Source: Elizabethkingia miricola | GTDB taxonomy: Bacteria > Bacteroidota > Bacteroidia > Flavobacteriales > Weeksellaceae | Direction: 5' to 3' | DNA length: 64,000 nt | Assembly: GCF_001675285.1 (NCBI RefSeq) | Contig: NZ_LSGQ01000028.1 | Span: 124,001 to 188,000, forward strand | In this document: in pieces, positions 34,235 through 43,182 of the stretch | Layout of the letters: each line of letters opens with the position of its first letter | Position numbering within the stretch: the stretch's first letter is position 1 | Notes under the pieces: generated by a model | The model's database searches: none | Seen by the model: only the letters and a program-made list of their open reading frames with translations | Told to the model about the DNA's origin: nothing | Made by a program: the position numbers and the translations under genes

Positions 34235-34933
34235 ATGCTTTTCTTACTACCTGCATATCTTTCGGAAAATACACCTGTAGAACATTTTGGCTCAGCAATC
34301 AAAGAATATATCCTGCAGACAGATTATTTCTTTGTAGAAAATGAAAAAACAGCCCGTAAGGTCATTAAATTCTTTGCACCTGAAAAAAAGCAGTCTGATT
34401 TAAAACTGTTTTTACTCGATAAGTATTCAGAAACTGCAGACCTAAAAGAAGCCCAGGATCTTATGAAGAAGGGGCAGGACTTTTGTCTGTTGTCTGAAGC
34501 CGGCTTACCTTGTATTGCGGATCCCGGAAATATAATGGTAGCATGGGCACATCGAAACAATATAAAAGTAGTCCCTGTAAACGGACCAAGTTCTATTATA
34601 TTAGCCTTAATTTCCAGTGGATTCAATGGACAGCAATTTACTTTCCATGGTTATTTACCTATAGATAAAGGAGAGAAAAGAAAACAAATCCTTCATTTGG
34701 AATCACTAGTTCAGAAAACAGGCTATACTCAGATTTTCATGGAAACTCCATACCGTAACAACCAGTTACTGGAGGAACTTACCAAAACACTAAATGGCAA
34801 AACATTGCTTTCCGTAGCAGCCAATATTAATGACCCGGAAGGAGAGTTTATTAAAACCCAGAGCATTAACGATTGGAAAAAATCTAAAACTGATTTTCAT
34901 AAGATTCCAGCTATTTTTGTTTTAGGAAAATAG
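34235..34933 (+). CDS. RsmI-like SAM-dependent methyltransferase (tetrapyrrole methylase family)
   Basis: A 232-residue protein with LSEAGLPCIADPG and VVPVNGPSSIILALISSGF, matching the 16S rRNA cytidine-2'-O-methyltransferase RsmI branch. It is about 50 residues shorter than E. coli RsmI and lacks the usual glycine-rich GNLGDIT start, which may weaken the functional assignment. Shorter homologues are common in Bacteroidota. Confidence 0.75.
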   Translation: MLFLLPAYLSENTPVEHFGSAIKEYILQTDYFFVENEKTARKVIKFFAPEKKQSDLKLFLLDKYSETADLKEAQDLMKKGQDFCLLSEAGLPCIADPGNIMVAWAHRNNIKVVPVNGPSSIILALISSGFNGQQFTFHGYLPIDKGEKRKQILHLESLVQKTGYTQIFMETPYRNNQLLEELTKTLNGKTLLSVAANINDPEGEFIKTQSINDWKKSKTDFHKIPAIFVLGK

Positions 34934-34983
34934 GCCGTTTCAGCTAAACTTTTTTTACCTTTAATGCATTGAATTTTCTGTGT

Positions 34984-36108
34984 ATGAAGGCATTTTTATC
35001 TTGGCCGTTTTATCTTAAACTGGCTTCAGTACTTATTAGCATAATGATCTTGGGTTACCTGGCTATTCAGGGGCAGGATTTAATCATTCCTATGATTATG
35101 GGTTTGTTATTTGCAATATTACTCGTACCTGTATGCAACTTTCTGGAGAAAAAACTAAGATTTAACCGTTCTATATCCGCAATTGTAGTCAGTGTATTGG
35201 GGTTGGCTCTAATAGGACTTATACTATATCTTATAGGGGTACAGACTACCAGTTTTTCAGAAGACTGGCCTGCTTTTCAGAAACAGATTACTGCAGCTTT
35301 TGATAGTATTCAGGATTGGATTGCCCATAAATTTGGAGTACAAAAGCACAAGCAGCTTACTTATATCAACGACCTTGCGCAAAAGTCATTAAGCACCGGG
35401 ACTGTTATTGTTGAAAAAATGCTAAAATCAATTACCTATATTCTGATGCTGATTGGTCTTACATTCCTGTTTACTTTATTTATTCTGATATACCGAAGAC
35501 AGCTGGTTCGCTTTATCATTATGTGTTTTGCAGACAAGCATAAAGCTGTAGTGATGGATGTTGTAAACAGTATCCAGTATATGGTAAAGAAATACCTGAT
35601 AGGCCTTATTATACAAATGGTCCTGGTAACTATTTTATCTTTTATAGCTTACACTATTATCGGAATAAAGTATAATTTCCTTTTGGCTATTATCACAGGG
35701 ATATTCAATGTATTACCATATCTGGGGATTTTAATAGCAACTGTATTAGGTATTTTTGTGACTTTTGCCACTTCCTCGGCTGCCAATGTGCTATGGGTTT
35801 TAGTAGGAATGGTTGCCGTACATGCCGTGGACGGAAACATTATCATGCCAAAAATTGTAGGATCACAGGTTAAACTAAATTCATTAATTGTAATTATTGG
35901 ACTTATAGTAGGAGAAAGTGTTTGGGGTGTTATGGGAATGTTTCTTACAATTCCAATTATGGCCATTGCAAAAATTATTTTCGACAGAGTAGAAGATTTA
36001 AAACCTTGGGGCTATCTAATGGGGGATGACGATGATGCAAAAGAATATGGAAAGGAAGAGCTTCTGCCAATTGAAGAGGATGAGACAGAAATGGAAATAG
36101 AAAAATAA
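34984..36108 (+). CDS. AI-2E family transporter (PerM/TqsA-like)
   Basis: A 374-residue integral membrane protein with about eight helices. A long loop (about residues 70-150) precedes the conserved C-terminal half (GIFNVLPYLGILIATVLG, DGNIIMPKIVGSQVKLN). It ends in an acidic tail. The family includes AI-2 exporters and Na+/H+ antiporters, so the substrate is open. The ATG is used; a TTG at 34969 would add five residues. Confidence 0.85.
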   Translation: MKAFLSWPFYLKLASVLISIMILGYLAIQGQDLIIPMIMGLLFAILLVPVCNFLEKKLRFNRSISAIVVSVLGLALIGLILYLIGVQTTSFSEDWPAFQKQITAAFDSIQDWIAHKFGVQKHKQLTYINDLAQKSLSTGTVIVEKMLKSITYILMLIGLTFLFTLFILIYRRQLVRFIIMCFADKHKAVVMDVVNSIQYMVKKYLIGLIIQMVLVTILSFIAYTIIGIKYNFLLAIITGIFNVLPYLGILIATVLGIFVTFATSSAANVLWVLVGMVAVHAVDGNIIMPKIVGSQVKLNSLIVIIGLIVGESVWGVMGMFLTIPIMAIAKIIFDRVEDLKPWGYLMGDDDDAKEYGKEELLPIEEDETEMEIEK

Positions 36109-36119
36109 ACAAAACCTCT

Positions 36120-36692
36120 ATGCACACCAAATCTGTTATATATCTATTCTTTATCTTTTTTGCCGGGATTATCTATAGTCAGCAAAAGAAAGTCATCCAT
36201 CAAACTGTAAAAGGCGATCTTAATAAAGATGGTATTCCTGATTTAGCGATTGTAAAGGCAAGTAAAAATGATGCTATAACAACTTATATTCTGGAAATAT
36301 ATTTTCTGGATAAAGAAGGGAATAAAAAACTTGAAGTCAATACAGCAAATGCAATAGAAGCTTCTCAGCATGGTACCGGAGATAATCTGGAAAATATTGA
36401 GATTGTAAAAGGAGCCTTACATATCAATTATAGCTTCCTAAGAGGCCAATCCAAGCATATTTTCAGGTATCAGAATAACGGATTCGAATTAATTGGCTTC
36501 AGCTATGGTGTCTCCGACGGGCAAGGACATATTACAGACGTAGAATTTAATCTCTCTACCGGCAGATATATTAGTAAATTATCCAATTACGAAACCGGCC
36601 AAACGGAAAGTAAAGAGGACAAAATTGTTAAAATAAGACCTCTTCCTAATCTCAGAAATTTTGAGCCTTACAGAAGCAATTATTTTTATTAG
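36120..36692 (+). CDS. Secreted protein with a calcium-loop-like repeat
   Basis: A 190-residue protein with a signal peptide (cleavage near IYSQ). It has one DLNKDGIPDLAIV segment, the DxNxDGxxD calcium-binding loop found in VCBS/FG-GAP proteins. The rest is beta-rich with no recognised domain. It starts 11 bases after the AI-2E gene. The reading frame stays open for another 56 codons after its TAG stop. Confidence 0.75.
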   Translation: MHTKSVIYLFFIFFAGIIYSQQKKVIHQTVKGDLNKDGIPDLAIVKASKNDAITTYILEIYFLDKEGNKKLEVNTANAIEASQHGTGDNLENIEIVKGALHINYSFLRGQSKHIFRYQNNGFELIGFSYGVSDGQGHITDVEFNLSTGRYISKLSNYETGQTESKEDKIVKIRPLPNLRNFEPYRSNYFY

Positions 36693-36861
36693 GAACATCA
36701 TATTTGGATATCATATTTAAAAGCTATAACTTGCTCTCTGATATTGAAGAATATTGAAATGAACTTTTCTAATCAACTTCAGAGTTGTTTTGGTATTGTA
36801 ATTCTTACATACCTTCACGACGATAAATTCTTACAAAACTCCAAGGAGTTTATTCATTAAT

Positions 36862-36884
36862 CCCTGCCGAAGTTCGGAGCAGGG
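36862..36884 (+). terminator. Hairpin resembling a terminator
   Basis: CCCTGC and GCAGGG enclose a smaller CGA/TCG pairing, then a T-rich run (CTATCTCTTTATTTTT) follows. It could terminate the 36120-36692 transcript. Confidence 0.5.
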
Positions 36885-36916
36885 CTATCTCTTTATTTTT
36901 ATAATTCAATTCTATT

Positions 36917-36990
36917 ATGGTGTATTTCTACATCGGATAAATTACAGCGTATAATTTATCCGGATTCCGGGCTATAAAAGTATACACCAT
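36917..36990 (+). ncRNA. Nested stem-loop in the 5' leader of the GreA/Rnk-like gene
   Basis: An outer 9-bp stem (ATGGTGTAT at 36917-36925 with ATACACCAT at 36982-36990) encloses an 11-bp stem (36934-36944 with 36952-36962) capped by CAGCGTA. It ends 27 bases before the ATG. It may be a cis-regulatory leader, a small RNA or a repeat; no known class is recognised. Confidence 0.4.
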
Positions 36991-37017
36991 CAATTAAACT
37001 TATTAATTTCAAGAAAA

Positions 37018-37398
37018 ATGTCAGAACATATTATTGTAACAACCGGAATTTATGATGTAATCAAAGATCAGCTAAGAAGAAAGAGAGTAACACCTGAACA
37101 GGAAATAAGATTAGCAAATGAACTTAAAACTGCTAAACAGGTACTTAGAAGAGATCTTCCAAAAGAAGTTGTAACCGTTAACAGAAGAGTTGTTATAAAG
37201 GATCATACTGCAGACACAGAAAAAGAATACATTTTTGTGCCTTCTACAAAAGCAAAACCGCAGAAGAATAAATATTCTATACTTTCGGATATAGCTTTGG
37301 CAACGGTAGGTTATAAGGTAGGAGATGTTATAGAATGGCCATTTATAGATGGTGAAAGAAAAATTGAAATCCTGAAGGTAGAACCTTTCGAAAACTAA
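37018..37398 (+). CDS. GreA/GreB-type (Rnk-like) transcription factor
   Basis: A 126-residue protein with a short N-terminal helical part and a C-terminal FKBP-like domain (YSILSDIALATVGYKVGDVIEWPF) as in GreA and Rnk. It lacks a full-length GreA coiled coil and its acidic tip, so cleavage stimulation in RNA polymerase is unlikely. It probably binds near the secondary channel, like Rnk. It is a single gene preceded by a structured leader. Confidence 0.75.
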   Translation: MSEHIIVTTGIYDVIKDQLRRKRVTPEQEIRLANELKTAKQVLRRDLPKEVVTVNRRVVIKDHTADTEKEYIFVPSTKAKPQKNKYSILSDIALATVGYKVGDVIEWPFIDGERKIEILKVEPFEN

Positions 37399-37405
37399 AA
37401 TAAAT

Positions 37406-37428
37406 AAGGCTGGCGAACTGCCAGCCTT
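37406..37428. terminator. Terminator between the GreA/Rnk-like gene and prfC
   Basis: AAGGCTGGC and GCCAGCCTT form a 9-bp GC-rich stem between convergent genes. Confidence 0.8.
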
Positions 37429-37433
37429 TATAA

Positions 37434-39032
37434 TTAATCCTCATTTCTAAATTCACTGATAAAGTGAAGTTTGATATTCGGGAATTTTTCCTGATTCATT
37501 GTAATCGTAAATGATGAGTCAGCTAAGAACACCAACTGATCATATTTGTCTCTGGCTAAGAAGCGCTGCCTTAGTCTTGCAAATTCTTTGAACTCTTCAG
37601 ACTTCTCGTCAGCTTCTACCCAACAAGCTTTATGAATATTAATTGGCTCATAAGAACATTTTGCTCCATATTCATGCTCCAGACGGTACTGAATAACTTC
37701 ATATTGTAATGCACCAACAGTACCAATAATCTTACGTCCGTTCATTTCCATTGTAAACAGCTGTGCAACACCTTCATCCATTAACTGGTCTATACCTTTT
37801 GCTAACTGTTTTGCTTTTAACGGATCATCGTTGTTAATGAAACGGAAATGCTCCGGTGAGAAAGAAGGAATACCACGGAAGCTCATTACTTCTCCGGCTG
37901 TTAATGTATCTCCGATACGGAAGTTTCCGGTATCGTGCAGACCAACAATATCTCCCGGGAAGCTCTCGTCCACAATCTCTTTTTTATCTGCAAAGAATGC
38001 ATTCGGAGATGCAAACTTCATTTTTTTATTTTCTCTTACCAACAGGTAATTTTCATTTCTTTTGAAAGTTCCCGATACAATCTTTACGAAAGCAAGTCTG
38101 TCACGGTGCTTAGGATCCATATTAGCATGAATCTTAAATACAAAACCACTGAATTTTGCTTCTTCAGGTTCTACAAGTCTTTTATCACTTTCTTTAGGCT
38201 GGGGCATTGGCGCAATTTCGATAAATGCATCCAAAAGTTCTCTTACTCCAAAGTTATTCAATGCAGAACCAAAAAATACTGGCTGAAGGTCTCCTTTCAT
38301 ATATGCTTCGCGGTCGAACTCAGGATATACTGAAGTAGTTAATTCAATTTCTTCACGAAGTGCACTTGCAGCTTTTTCACCAACTAATTCATCTACTGTT
38401 GAATCATTGACATCTTCTATTTTTATAGCTTCACCTACCTTTTGCTTTTTATCCTCTAAAAATAACTGGATGTTGTTTTCCCAGATATTATAAATTCCCT
38501 GGAATTCGGCACCCATACCAATTGGCCATGAAAGAGGTGTTACGTGAAGCCCTAATTTTTGTTCAACTTCATCTAATAAGTCGAACGCATCTTTACCTTC
38601 ACGGTCTAGCTTATTAATGAAAACCAGCATCGGGATATTACGCATACGACAAACCTTCACTAGCTTTTCAGTTTGTTCCTCAACCCCTTTAGCAACGTCT
38701 ATTACTACAATCACACTGTCTACTGCAGTAAGTGTACGGTAAGTATCTTCAGCAAAATCCTTGTGTCCTGGTGTATCCAGAATATTAATCTTATGATCTT
38801 TGTATTCAAATGCCAAAACAGAAGTTGCAACGGAAATTCCTCTCTGACGTTCAATTTCCATAAAGTCAGAAGTAGCCCCTTTTTTAATTTTATTGCTTTT
38901 TACAGCTCCTGCCTCCTGAATTGCTCCACCAAAAAGTAAGAGTTTTTCGGTCAATGTTGTTTTTCCGGCATCCGGGTGGGAAATAATCCCGAAGGTTTTA
39001 CGTTTTTGTATTTCTTGTAGTAAGTTCGACAT
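37434..39032 (-). CDS. prfC: Peptide chain release factor 3
   Basis: A 532-residue translational GTPase with G1 ISHPDAGKTTLTEKLL, switch II DTPGHKDFAEDTYR and the NKLD motif, followed by the RF3 C-terminal domains. It recycles RF1 and RF2 from the ribosome after peptide release. The ATG at 39032 gives the standard MSNLLQEIQKRKTFGIISHP start; a TTG seven codons earlier is less likely. Confidence 0.95.
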   Translation of the reverse strand: MSNLLQEIQKRKTFGIISHPDAGKTTLTEKLLLFGGAIQEAGAVKSNKIKKGATSDFMEIERQRGISVATSVLAFEYKDHKINILDTPGHKDFAEDTYRTLTAVDSVIVVIDVAKGVEEQTEKLVKVCRMRNIPMLVFINKLDREGKDAFDLLDEVEQKLGLHVTPLSWPIGMGAEFQGIYNIWENNIQLFLEDKKQKVGEAIKIEDVNDSTVDELVGEKAASALREEIELTTSVYPEFDREAYMKGDLQPVFFGSALNNFGVRELLDAFIEIAPMPQPKESDKRLVEPEEAKFSGFVFKIHANMDPKHRDRLAFVKIVSGTFKRNENYLLVRENKKMKFASPNAFFADKKEIVDESFPGDIVGLHDTGNFRIGDTLTAGEVMSFRGIPSFSPEHFRFINNDDPLKAKQLAKGIDQLMDEGVAQLFTMEMNGRKIIGTVGALQYEVIQYRLEHEYGAKCSYEPINIHKACWVEADEKSEEFKEFARLRQRFLARDKYDQLVFLADSSFTITMNQEKFPNIKLHFISEFRNED

Positions 39033-39090
39033 ATTGAATTTTAATGAGTGCAAAAATCGGGATTTTTTACGAGCAAATCAAATGATCTTG

Positions 39091-39798
39091 TTATATTATA
39101 AAACTTACTATTATAAATAGAAGTGCTATAATACCAAAAACAACACCCTTCATATAAATATCCTTTTTGAATTGTTCAGGAACAAAGTCTAATGTATTTT
39201 CATTAAGATAAAAATCCTTGTAAATGTCAGCATTAATAATAATGTCGGGTCTAAACAATTTTATACCTTTAAGGAAATGAGCAATAAGGCTATATTTGTT
39301 CTTCACGAAAACAGAGTTGAAATCAACAATTCTTTTTCCGACTTGTCCATTGGCATCTTTTTCGAAGACACAGAGATTCATTTTAAAGGAACGATATTTT
39401 CCGGAACCAGAAGACTCACTGTAAACATCCTTGCTGTAGATATCAGGATTTTTTGTAAGGTCATTGAAGAGTATTTTTTGAATCAGTTGATTTTCTTTAT
39501 TAAAAAATAAGATTCCCAGATTATTAATTTTATACCAGCTTATTCTACGCTTTTTATTATTGATTGTATCATAAATAAGTAAGCCTGCAAGTGAAGCCAA
39601 AATGATAAAAAAAACAAAAAATAAAAATCTGTAAGTATCATCTATTATTGGTGCATAATCAGTGAAAGTCAATAAAATTAAAATCAGAAGAACAGTAGCA
39701 ATAATAATGAATACAATACCAAGCATAAATCCCTGTAGAAATCTTAAAGATTTAGGAAAATATGATCCGGATATCATTTCAGGAAAATCGATTTTCAT
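39091..39798 (-). CDS. Membrane protein of unknown function
   Basis: A 235-residue protein. It has two membrane helices near residues 23-50 and 56-77, a soluble middle part (about 78-215) and a C-terminal helix (217-234). I recognise no family. It lies 59 bp upstream of prfC on the same strand. The overall plan resembles bacterial PH-domain-like membrane proteins, but no diagnostic motif is seen. Confidence 0.7.
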   Translation of the reverse strand: MKIDFPEMISGSYFPKSLRFLQGFMLGIVFIIIATVLLILILLTFTDYAPIIDDTYRFLFFVFFIILASLAGLLIYDTINNKKRRISWYKINNLGILFFNKENQLIQKILFNDLTKNPDIYSKDVYSESSGSGKYRSFKMNLCVFEKDANGQVGKRIVDFNSVFVKNKYSLIAHFLKGIKLFRPDIIINADIYKDFYLNENTLDFVPEQFKKDIYMKGVVFGIIALLFIIVSFII

Positions 39799-39901
39799 AA
39801 TAATTCAAATATAATAAAAACAGACAAAGGATAATTGCAATAGCTATGCTAATCACAAGTAAATATAGACAGGGACATTAGCAAAAAAGAAGCACAAACA
39901 T

Positions 39902-39909
39902 TATCTTTG
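39902..39909 (+). promoter_or_regulatory. -7 box for the CPBP protease operon
   Basis: TATCTTTG lies 17 bp before the ATG at 39927. Confidence 0.55.
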
Positions 39910-39926
39910 TTGTTCAAATCATTTTA

Positions 39927-40757
39927 ATGGATAAAGATTTACATCCCGGAAGAAATTACCTGTTTGGTTGGAAAGAAGCTATACTCTTAGCAGTTACATT
40001 TCTATTCATGCAGTTTTTACTGGCTGGCTGGTCAGCCTTCGAAATGTTTGTGCTTCATGATAATCCGGCTTATAAAGATTATTTTATTATTATTTCTTAT
40101 ATCCTAACTTTTACAGGATGCATATTTGCATTCGATCAGTTTATTGTAAAACCCACAGGCAGCAGGCTTAGTTTTAATATGCGTACTTCGCCTTTTTCTA
40201 CCTATCTGCTTGTATTTCCGTTAATGATTGGCGGAATATTTATTGCCGAATACACTTCCGGATTACTTCCTACAACAGGAGAATTTTTTGGTCCTTGGTA
40301 TGAACAGGTAACCAGTCTTTTTGCAAGAATGTCTCTGGATCCGTTCACAATGATTTTAATGACCAGTTTTTTCGCTCCGATACTCGAAGAAATACTTTTC
40401 AGAGGTATAATTCAGAAAGGGCTGATTAATAAAGGTGTTTCTCCGGCTAAAGCCATTATTATCTCCGCTATAGTTTTCGGAGTTGTTCATGGAAATCCCT
40501 GGCAGTTTATGGGAGCAGCAATTTTAGGCAGTGTAATGGGATTGGTTTATTACAAAACCAAAACATTATTACTCCCAATTCTTTTACATGCCTTTAACAA
40601 TCTAATATCGTCACTGCTTGTCATTTATACCAAAAAGGAATCCTATTCCGAATTTTTCGGAGTTCCGGAAATCTATTTATTATTAATTGGTATAGTTCTG
40701 ACAGCTGTTTTTGGCTACTTGTTTATTTATAAAAATAAAATTCATTATAACGATTAA
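39927..40757 (+). CDS. CPBP family intramembrane glutamic endopeptidase
   Basis: A 276-residue membrane protein with EEILFRG (Glu154, Glu155, Arg159), GVVHGNPWQF (His188) and LLHAFNN. These three motifs define the Abi/CPBP (Rce1-like) intramembrane proteases. Substrates in bacteria are mostly unknown, and some members give bacteriocin immunity. It starts a run of four closely spaced genes (CPBP, rdgB, rnz, TIGR02757). Confidence 0.88.
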   Translation: MDKDLHPGRNYLFGWKEAILLAVTFLFMQFLLAGWSAFEMFVLHDNPAYKDYFIIISYILTFTGCIFAFDQFIVKPTGSRLSFNMRTSPFSTYLLVFPLMIGGIFIAEYTSGLLPTTGEFFGPWYEQVTSLFARMSLDPFTMILMTSFFAPILEEILFRGIIQKGLINKGVSPAKAIIISAIVFGVVHGNPWQFMGAAILGSVMGLVYYKTKTLLLPILLHAFNNLISSLLVIYTKKESYSEFFGVPEIYLLLIGIVLTAVFGYLFIYKNKIHYND

Positions 40758-40762
40758 CGAAG

Positions 40763-41329
40763 ATGGAAATTCTAGTTGCAACACACAATCAACACAAGAA
40801 AGAAGAAATTCAGCAAATTTTACCCGATTACAATATCACAAGTCTTACCGATTATGATCTTTTTGAAGAAATCATTGAAGATGGTGACAGTTTTGAAGCA
40901 AATGCAAAAATAAAAGCTAAATACTGTTTTGAAAAGACGGGGAAACCAAGCCTTGGAGACGATAGCGGATTAGTGGTACCAGCATTAGACGGAAGACCAG
41001 GAATCTACTCAGCAAGATATGCGGGCGATCATGATTTCAAAGCAAATATTGTAAAAGTCCTTGGCGAAATGGAAGACAGAACTGATCGCGAAGCTTACTT
41101 TATTACTGTTCTTTGTCTTATTTCTGAAGGAAAAGAAGAATATTTTGAAGGCAGGGTATATGGTACTTTAACATATAAACCAAGCGGAGAGAAAGGTTTC
41201 GGTTATGATCCGATTTTTATTCCTAAGGACCACAGTATTACATTTGCTGAAATGCCTGCAGAAGAAAAAAATAAAATCAGCCACAGAGCCAATGCTTTGA
41301 AGAAGTTTTTAGACTATTTAAAAGCATAA
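40763..41329 (+). CDS. rdgB: Non-canonical purine NTP pyrophosphatase (RdgB/HAM1)
   Basis: A 188-residue protein with ILVATHNQHKKEEI, LGDDSGLVVPALDGRPGIYS, GEKGFGYDPIFIP and KISHRANALKKF, the complete signature of the HAM1 family. It hydrolyses dITP, ITP and XTP to keep deaminated purines out of DNA and RNA. It starts five bases after the CPBP gene. Confidence 0.95.
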   Translation: MEILVATHNQHKKEEIQQILPDYNITSLTDYDLFEEIIEDGDSFEANAKIKAKYCFEKTGKPSLGDDSGLVVPALDGRPGIYSARYAGDHDFKANIVKVLGEMEDRTDREAYFITVLCLISEGKEEYFEGRVYGTLTYKPSGEKGFGYDPIFIPKDHSITFAEMPAEEKNKISHRANALKKFLDYLKA

Positions 41330-41362
41330 AACGTATATTTGTTATAAAATTAAGTATAAATT

Positions 41363-42277
41363 TTGGGGGCATATCTCACTATTTTAGGTTATAATTCAGC
41401 AATACCAACCGTTAAATCTTCACCTACAGCACAATTCCTGGAAATGGATGAACGCTGTTTTCTTATCGACTGTGGTGAAGGAACACAGGTACAACTGAGA
41501 AAAGCTAAAGCAAAGTTTTCTAAGATCAATCATATTTTCATCTCTCATCTTCATGGAGATCATTGTTTCGGACTGCCCGGACTTATTGCTTCATTCCGAC
41601 TTTTAGGAAGAGATCAGGAATTGCATGTCTATGGACCGAAAGGAATCAAGAAGATGTTGGAAACGATATTTGAAATTACTGAAACCCATCGCGGTTTTCC
41701 AATTATTTATCATGAACTGGAGGGAGATCAGTCTCAGAAAGTTTATGAAGATGATAAACTGGAGGTATGGACTATACCTTTAGACCACCGAATTTACTGC
41801 AACGGGTATCTTTTCAGAGAGAAACCAAAAGACAGGCGCTTGAATATGGTCGAGATTTCTAAATATTCTGAAATTGAAATATGCGATTATCATAATTTGA
41901 AACGTGGTAAGGACTTTGTTTTATCTGATGGATATGTGCTGAAGAATGAGGTCTTAACTACAAATCCGGAACCACCCGTATCTTATGCTTTCTGTTCTGA
42001 TACCAGATTCAAAGAGGATATTATACCAATAATTGAAAATGTAGATTTGTTATATCATGAATCTACGTTCCTGCATGATCTAAAAGAAATGGCAGATTAT
42101 ACAGGGCATACCACGGCGAAAGAAGCTGCAATTATTGCACAAAGAGCTGGTGTTAAGAAACTTATTTTAGGCCATTTTTCTAACCGGTATGCAGACCTGA
42201 CCGTCTTTACTGATGAAGCCCGTGAATATTTTCCAAATACTTTTTTACCAATAGCTTTAGAGCCTGTAAAAGTATAA
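41363..42277 (+). CDS. rnz: Ribonuclease Z with a TTG start
   Basis: A 304-residue metallo-beta-lactamase-fold nuclease with SHLHGDH (His62, His64, Asp66, His67) and later zinc ligands including the His in ILGHFSN. It trims tRNA 3' ends. There is no suitable ATG: an in-frame TAA at 41357-41359 and the conserved start AYLTILGYNSAIPT leave TTG at 41363 as the only good codon. The next ATG is residue 28, inside the fold. Confidence 0.93.
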   Translation: MGAYLTILGYNSAIPTVKSSPTAQFLEMDERCFLIDCGEGTQVQLRKAKAKFSKINHIFISHLHGDHCFGLPGLIASFRLLGRDQELHVYGPKGIKKMLETIFEITETHRGFPIIYHELEGDQSQKVYEDDKLEVWTIPLDHRIYCNGYLFREKPKDRRLNMVEISKYSEIEICDYHNLKRGKDFVLSDGYVLKNEVLTTNPEPPVSYAFCSDTRFKEDIIPIIENVDLLYHESTFLHDLKEMADYTGHTTAKEAAIIAQRAGVKKLILGHFSNRYADLTVFTDEAREYFPNTFLPIALEPVKV

Positions 42278-42278
42278 A

Positions 42279-43046
42279 ATGACCGAAAAAGAAATTTTTG
42301 CATTTCTGGATGAAAAAGCAAATGCTTTCAATCATCCGGAATATATAAATAGCGATCCACTTCAGATTCCACATCGTTATTCTGTGAAACAGGATATCGA
42401 AATTTCAGGATTCTTTGCAGCTACATTAGCTTGGGGAAACAGAAAAAGCATTATTACGAATGCTACTAAGATTATGGACTTCATGGGAAATTCTCCCTAT
42501 GATTTTGTGATGAATGCCAAAGAATCTGATTTTAAAAGTATCGAAGATAAAGCTGTACACAGAACTTTCAATGGGGAAGACCTGAAGCAGTTTGTTTTCA
42601 ATCTGCAAAGGCTCTATCAGGAACAGGAATCCCTTGCTTATTTTTTCAAGCCAAAAGATGATGAACAAAATTTCTATCATGCTTTAGAGCGTTTCAGGAC
42701 AGCATTTCTTAATGAAAATAATCACCGTTGTTACAAGCATGTAAGCAGTACATATAAAAATTCTGCAGCAAAAAGACTGATTATGTACCTGAGATGGATG
42801 GTAAGAAAAGATAAAAGAGGAGTAGACCTGGGAATATGGTCGGACTTAGATCAAAAAAAATTATCCTGTCCTCTGGATGTACATTCCGGAAATATTGCCA
42901 GACAATTGGGAATACTGAACAGAAAGCAGAACGACTGGAAAGCTGTTGAAGAATTGGATATAAAACTTAGAACGTATAATTCCGAAGATCCTGCACTTTA
43001 TGATTTTGCACTTTTCGGATTAGGAGTAACAAAAGAATTAGAATAG
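42279..43046 (+). CDS. TIGR02757 (DUF2400) family protein
   Basis: A 255-residue protein with DPLQIPHRYSVKQDIEISGF, LAWGNRKSI and a C-terminal SCPLDVHSGNIARQLGIL...DPALYDFALFGLG, the signature of TIGR02757. The function is uncharacterised. The C-terminal part resembles the HhH-GPD DNA-glycosylase fold. It starts one base after rnz, so the two are translationally linked. Confidence 0.88.
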   Translation: MTEKEIFAFLDEKANAFNHPEYINSDPLQIPHRYSVKQDIEISGFFAATLAWGNRKSIITNATKIMDFMGNSPYDFVMNAKESDFKSIEDKAVHRTFNGEDLKQFVFNLQRLYQEQESLAYFFKPKDDEQNFYHALERFRTAFLNENNHRCYKHVSSTYKNSAAKRLIMYLRWMVRKDKRGVDLGIWSDLDQKKLSCPLDVHSGNIARQLGILNRKQNDWKAVEELDIKLRTYNSEDPALYDFALFGLGVTKELE

Positions 43047-43071
43047 AGTAGTAGACTAAGACTCTTCTCTG

Positions 43072-43116
43072 AAAATACAAACGCCATAGATTCAAAATCT
43101 ATGGCGTTTGTATTTT
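43072..43116. terminator. Exceptionally long perfect hairpin between convergent genes
   Basis: A perfect 21-bp stem (43072-43092 with 43096-43116) with a three-base CAA loop and AAAA/TTTT ends. It is suitable as a terminator in both directions. Confidence 0.85.
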
Positions 43117-43134
43117 GATAAAAATATAAAAAAA

Positions 43135-43154
43135 CCGGAAGAGTAATCTTCCGG
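43135..43154 (-). terminator. Terminator of the BI-1 gene
   Basis: On the minus strand CCGGAAGA and TCTTCCGG form an 8-bp stem followed by a T run. Confidence 0.85.
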
Positions 43155-43182
43155 CCTATAGTTTTTATATTTTGGCGATGTC

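Larger units (their letters stand above)
36693..37017. other. Structured intergenic region before the GreA/Rnk-like gene
   Basis: It contains a 56-codon extension in frame with the previous gene (a 33-codon ATG frame at 36759-36860), two compact hairpins (36836-36851 and 36862-36884, the latter followed by a T-rich run) and a nested stem-loop at 36917-36990. No convincing protein gene or known riboswitch class is recognised. Confidence 0.6.

Noticed and set aside
38673-38939. Plus-strand open frame inside prfC
   Set aside because: It is antisense to conserved GTPase sequence and has no independent support.
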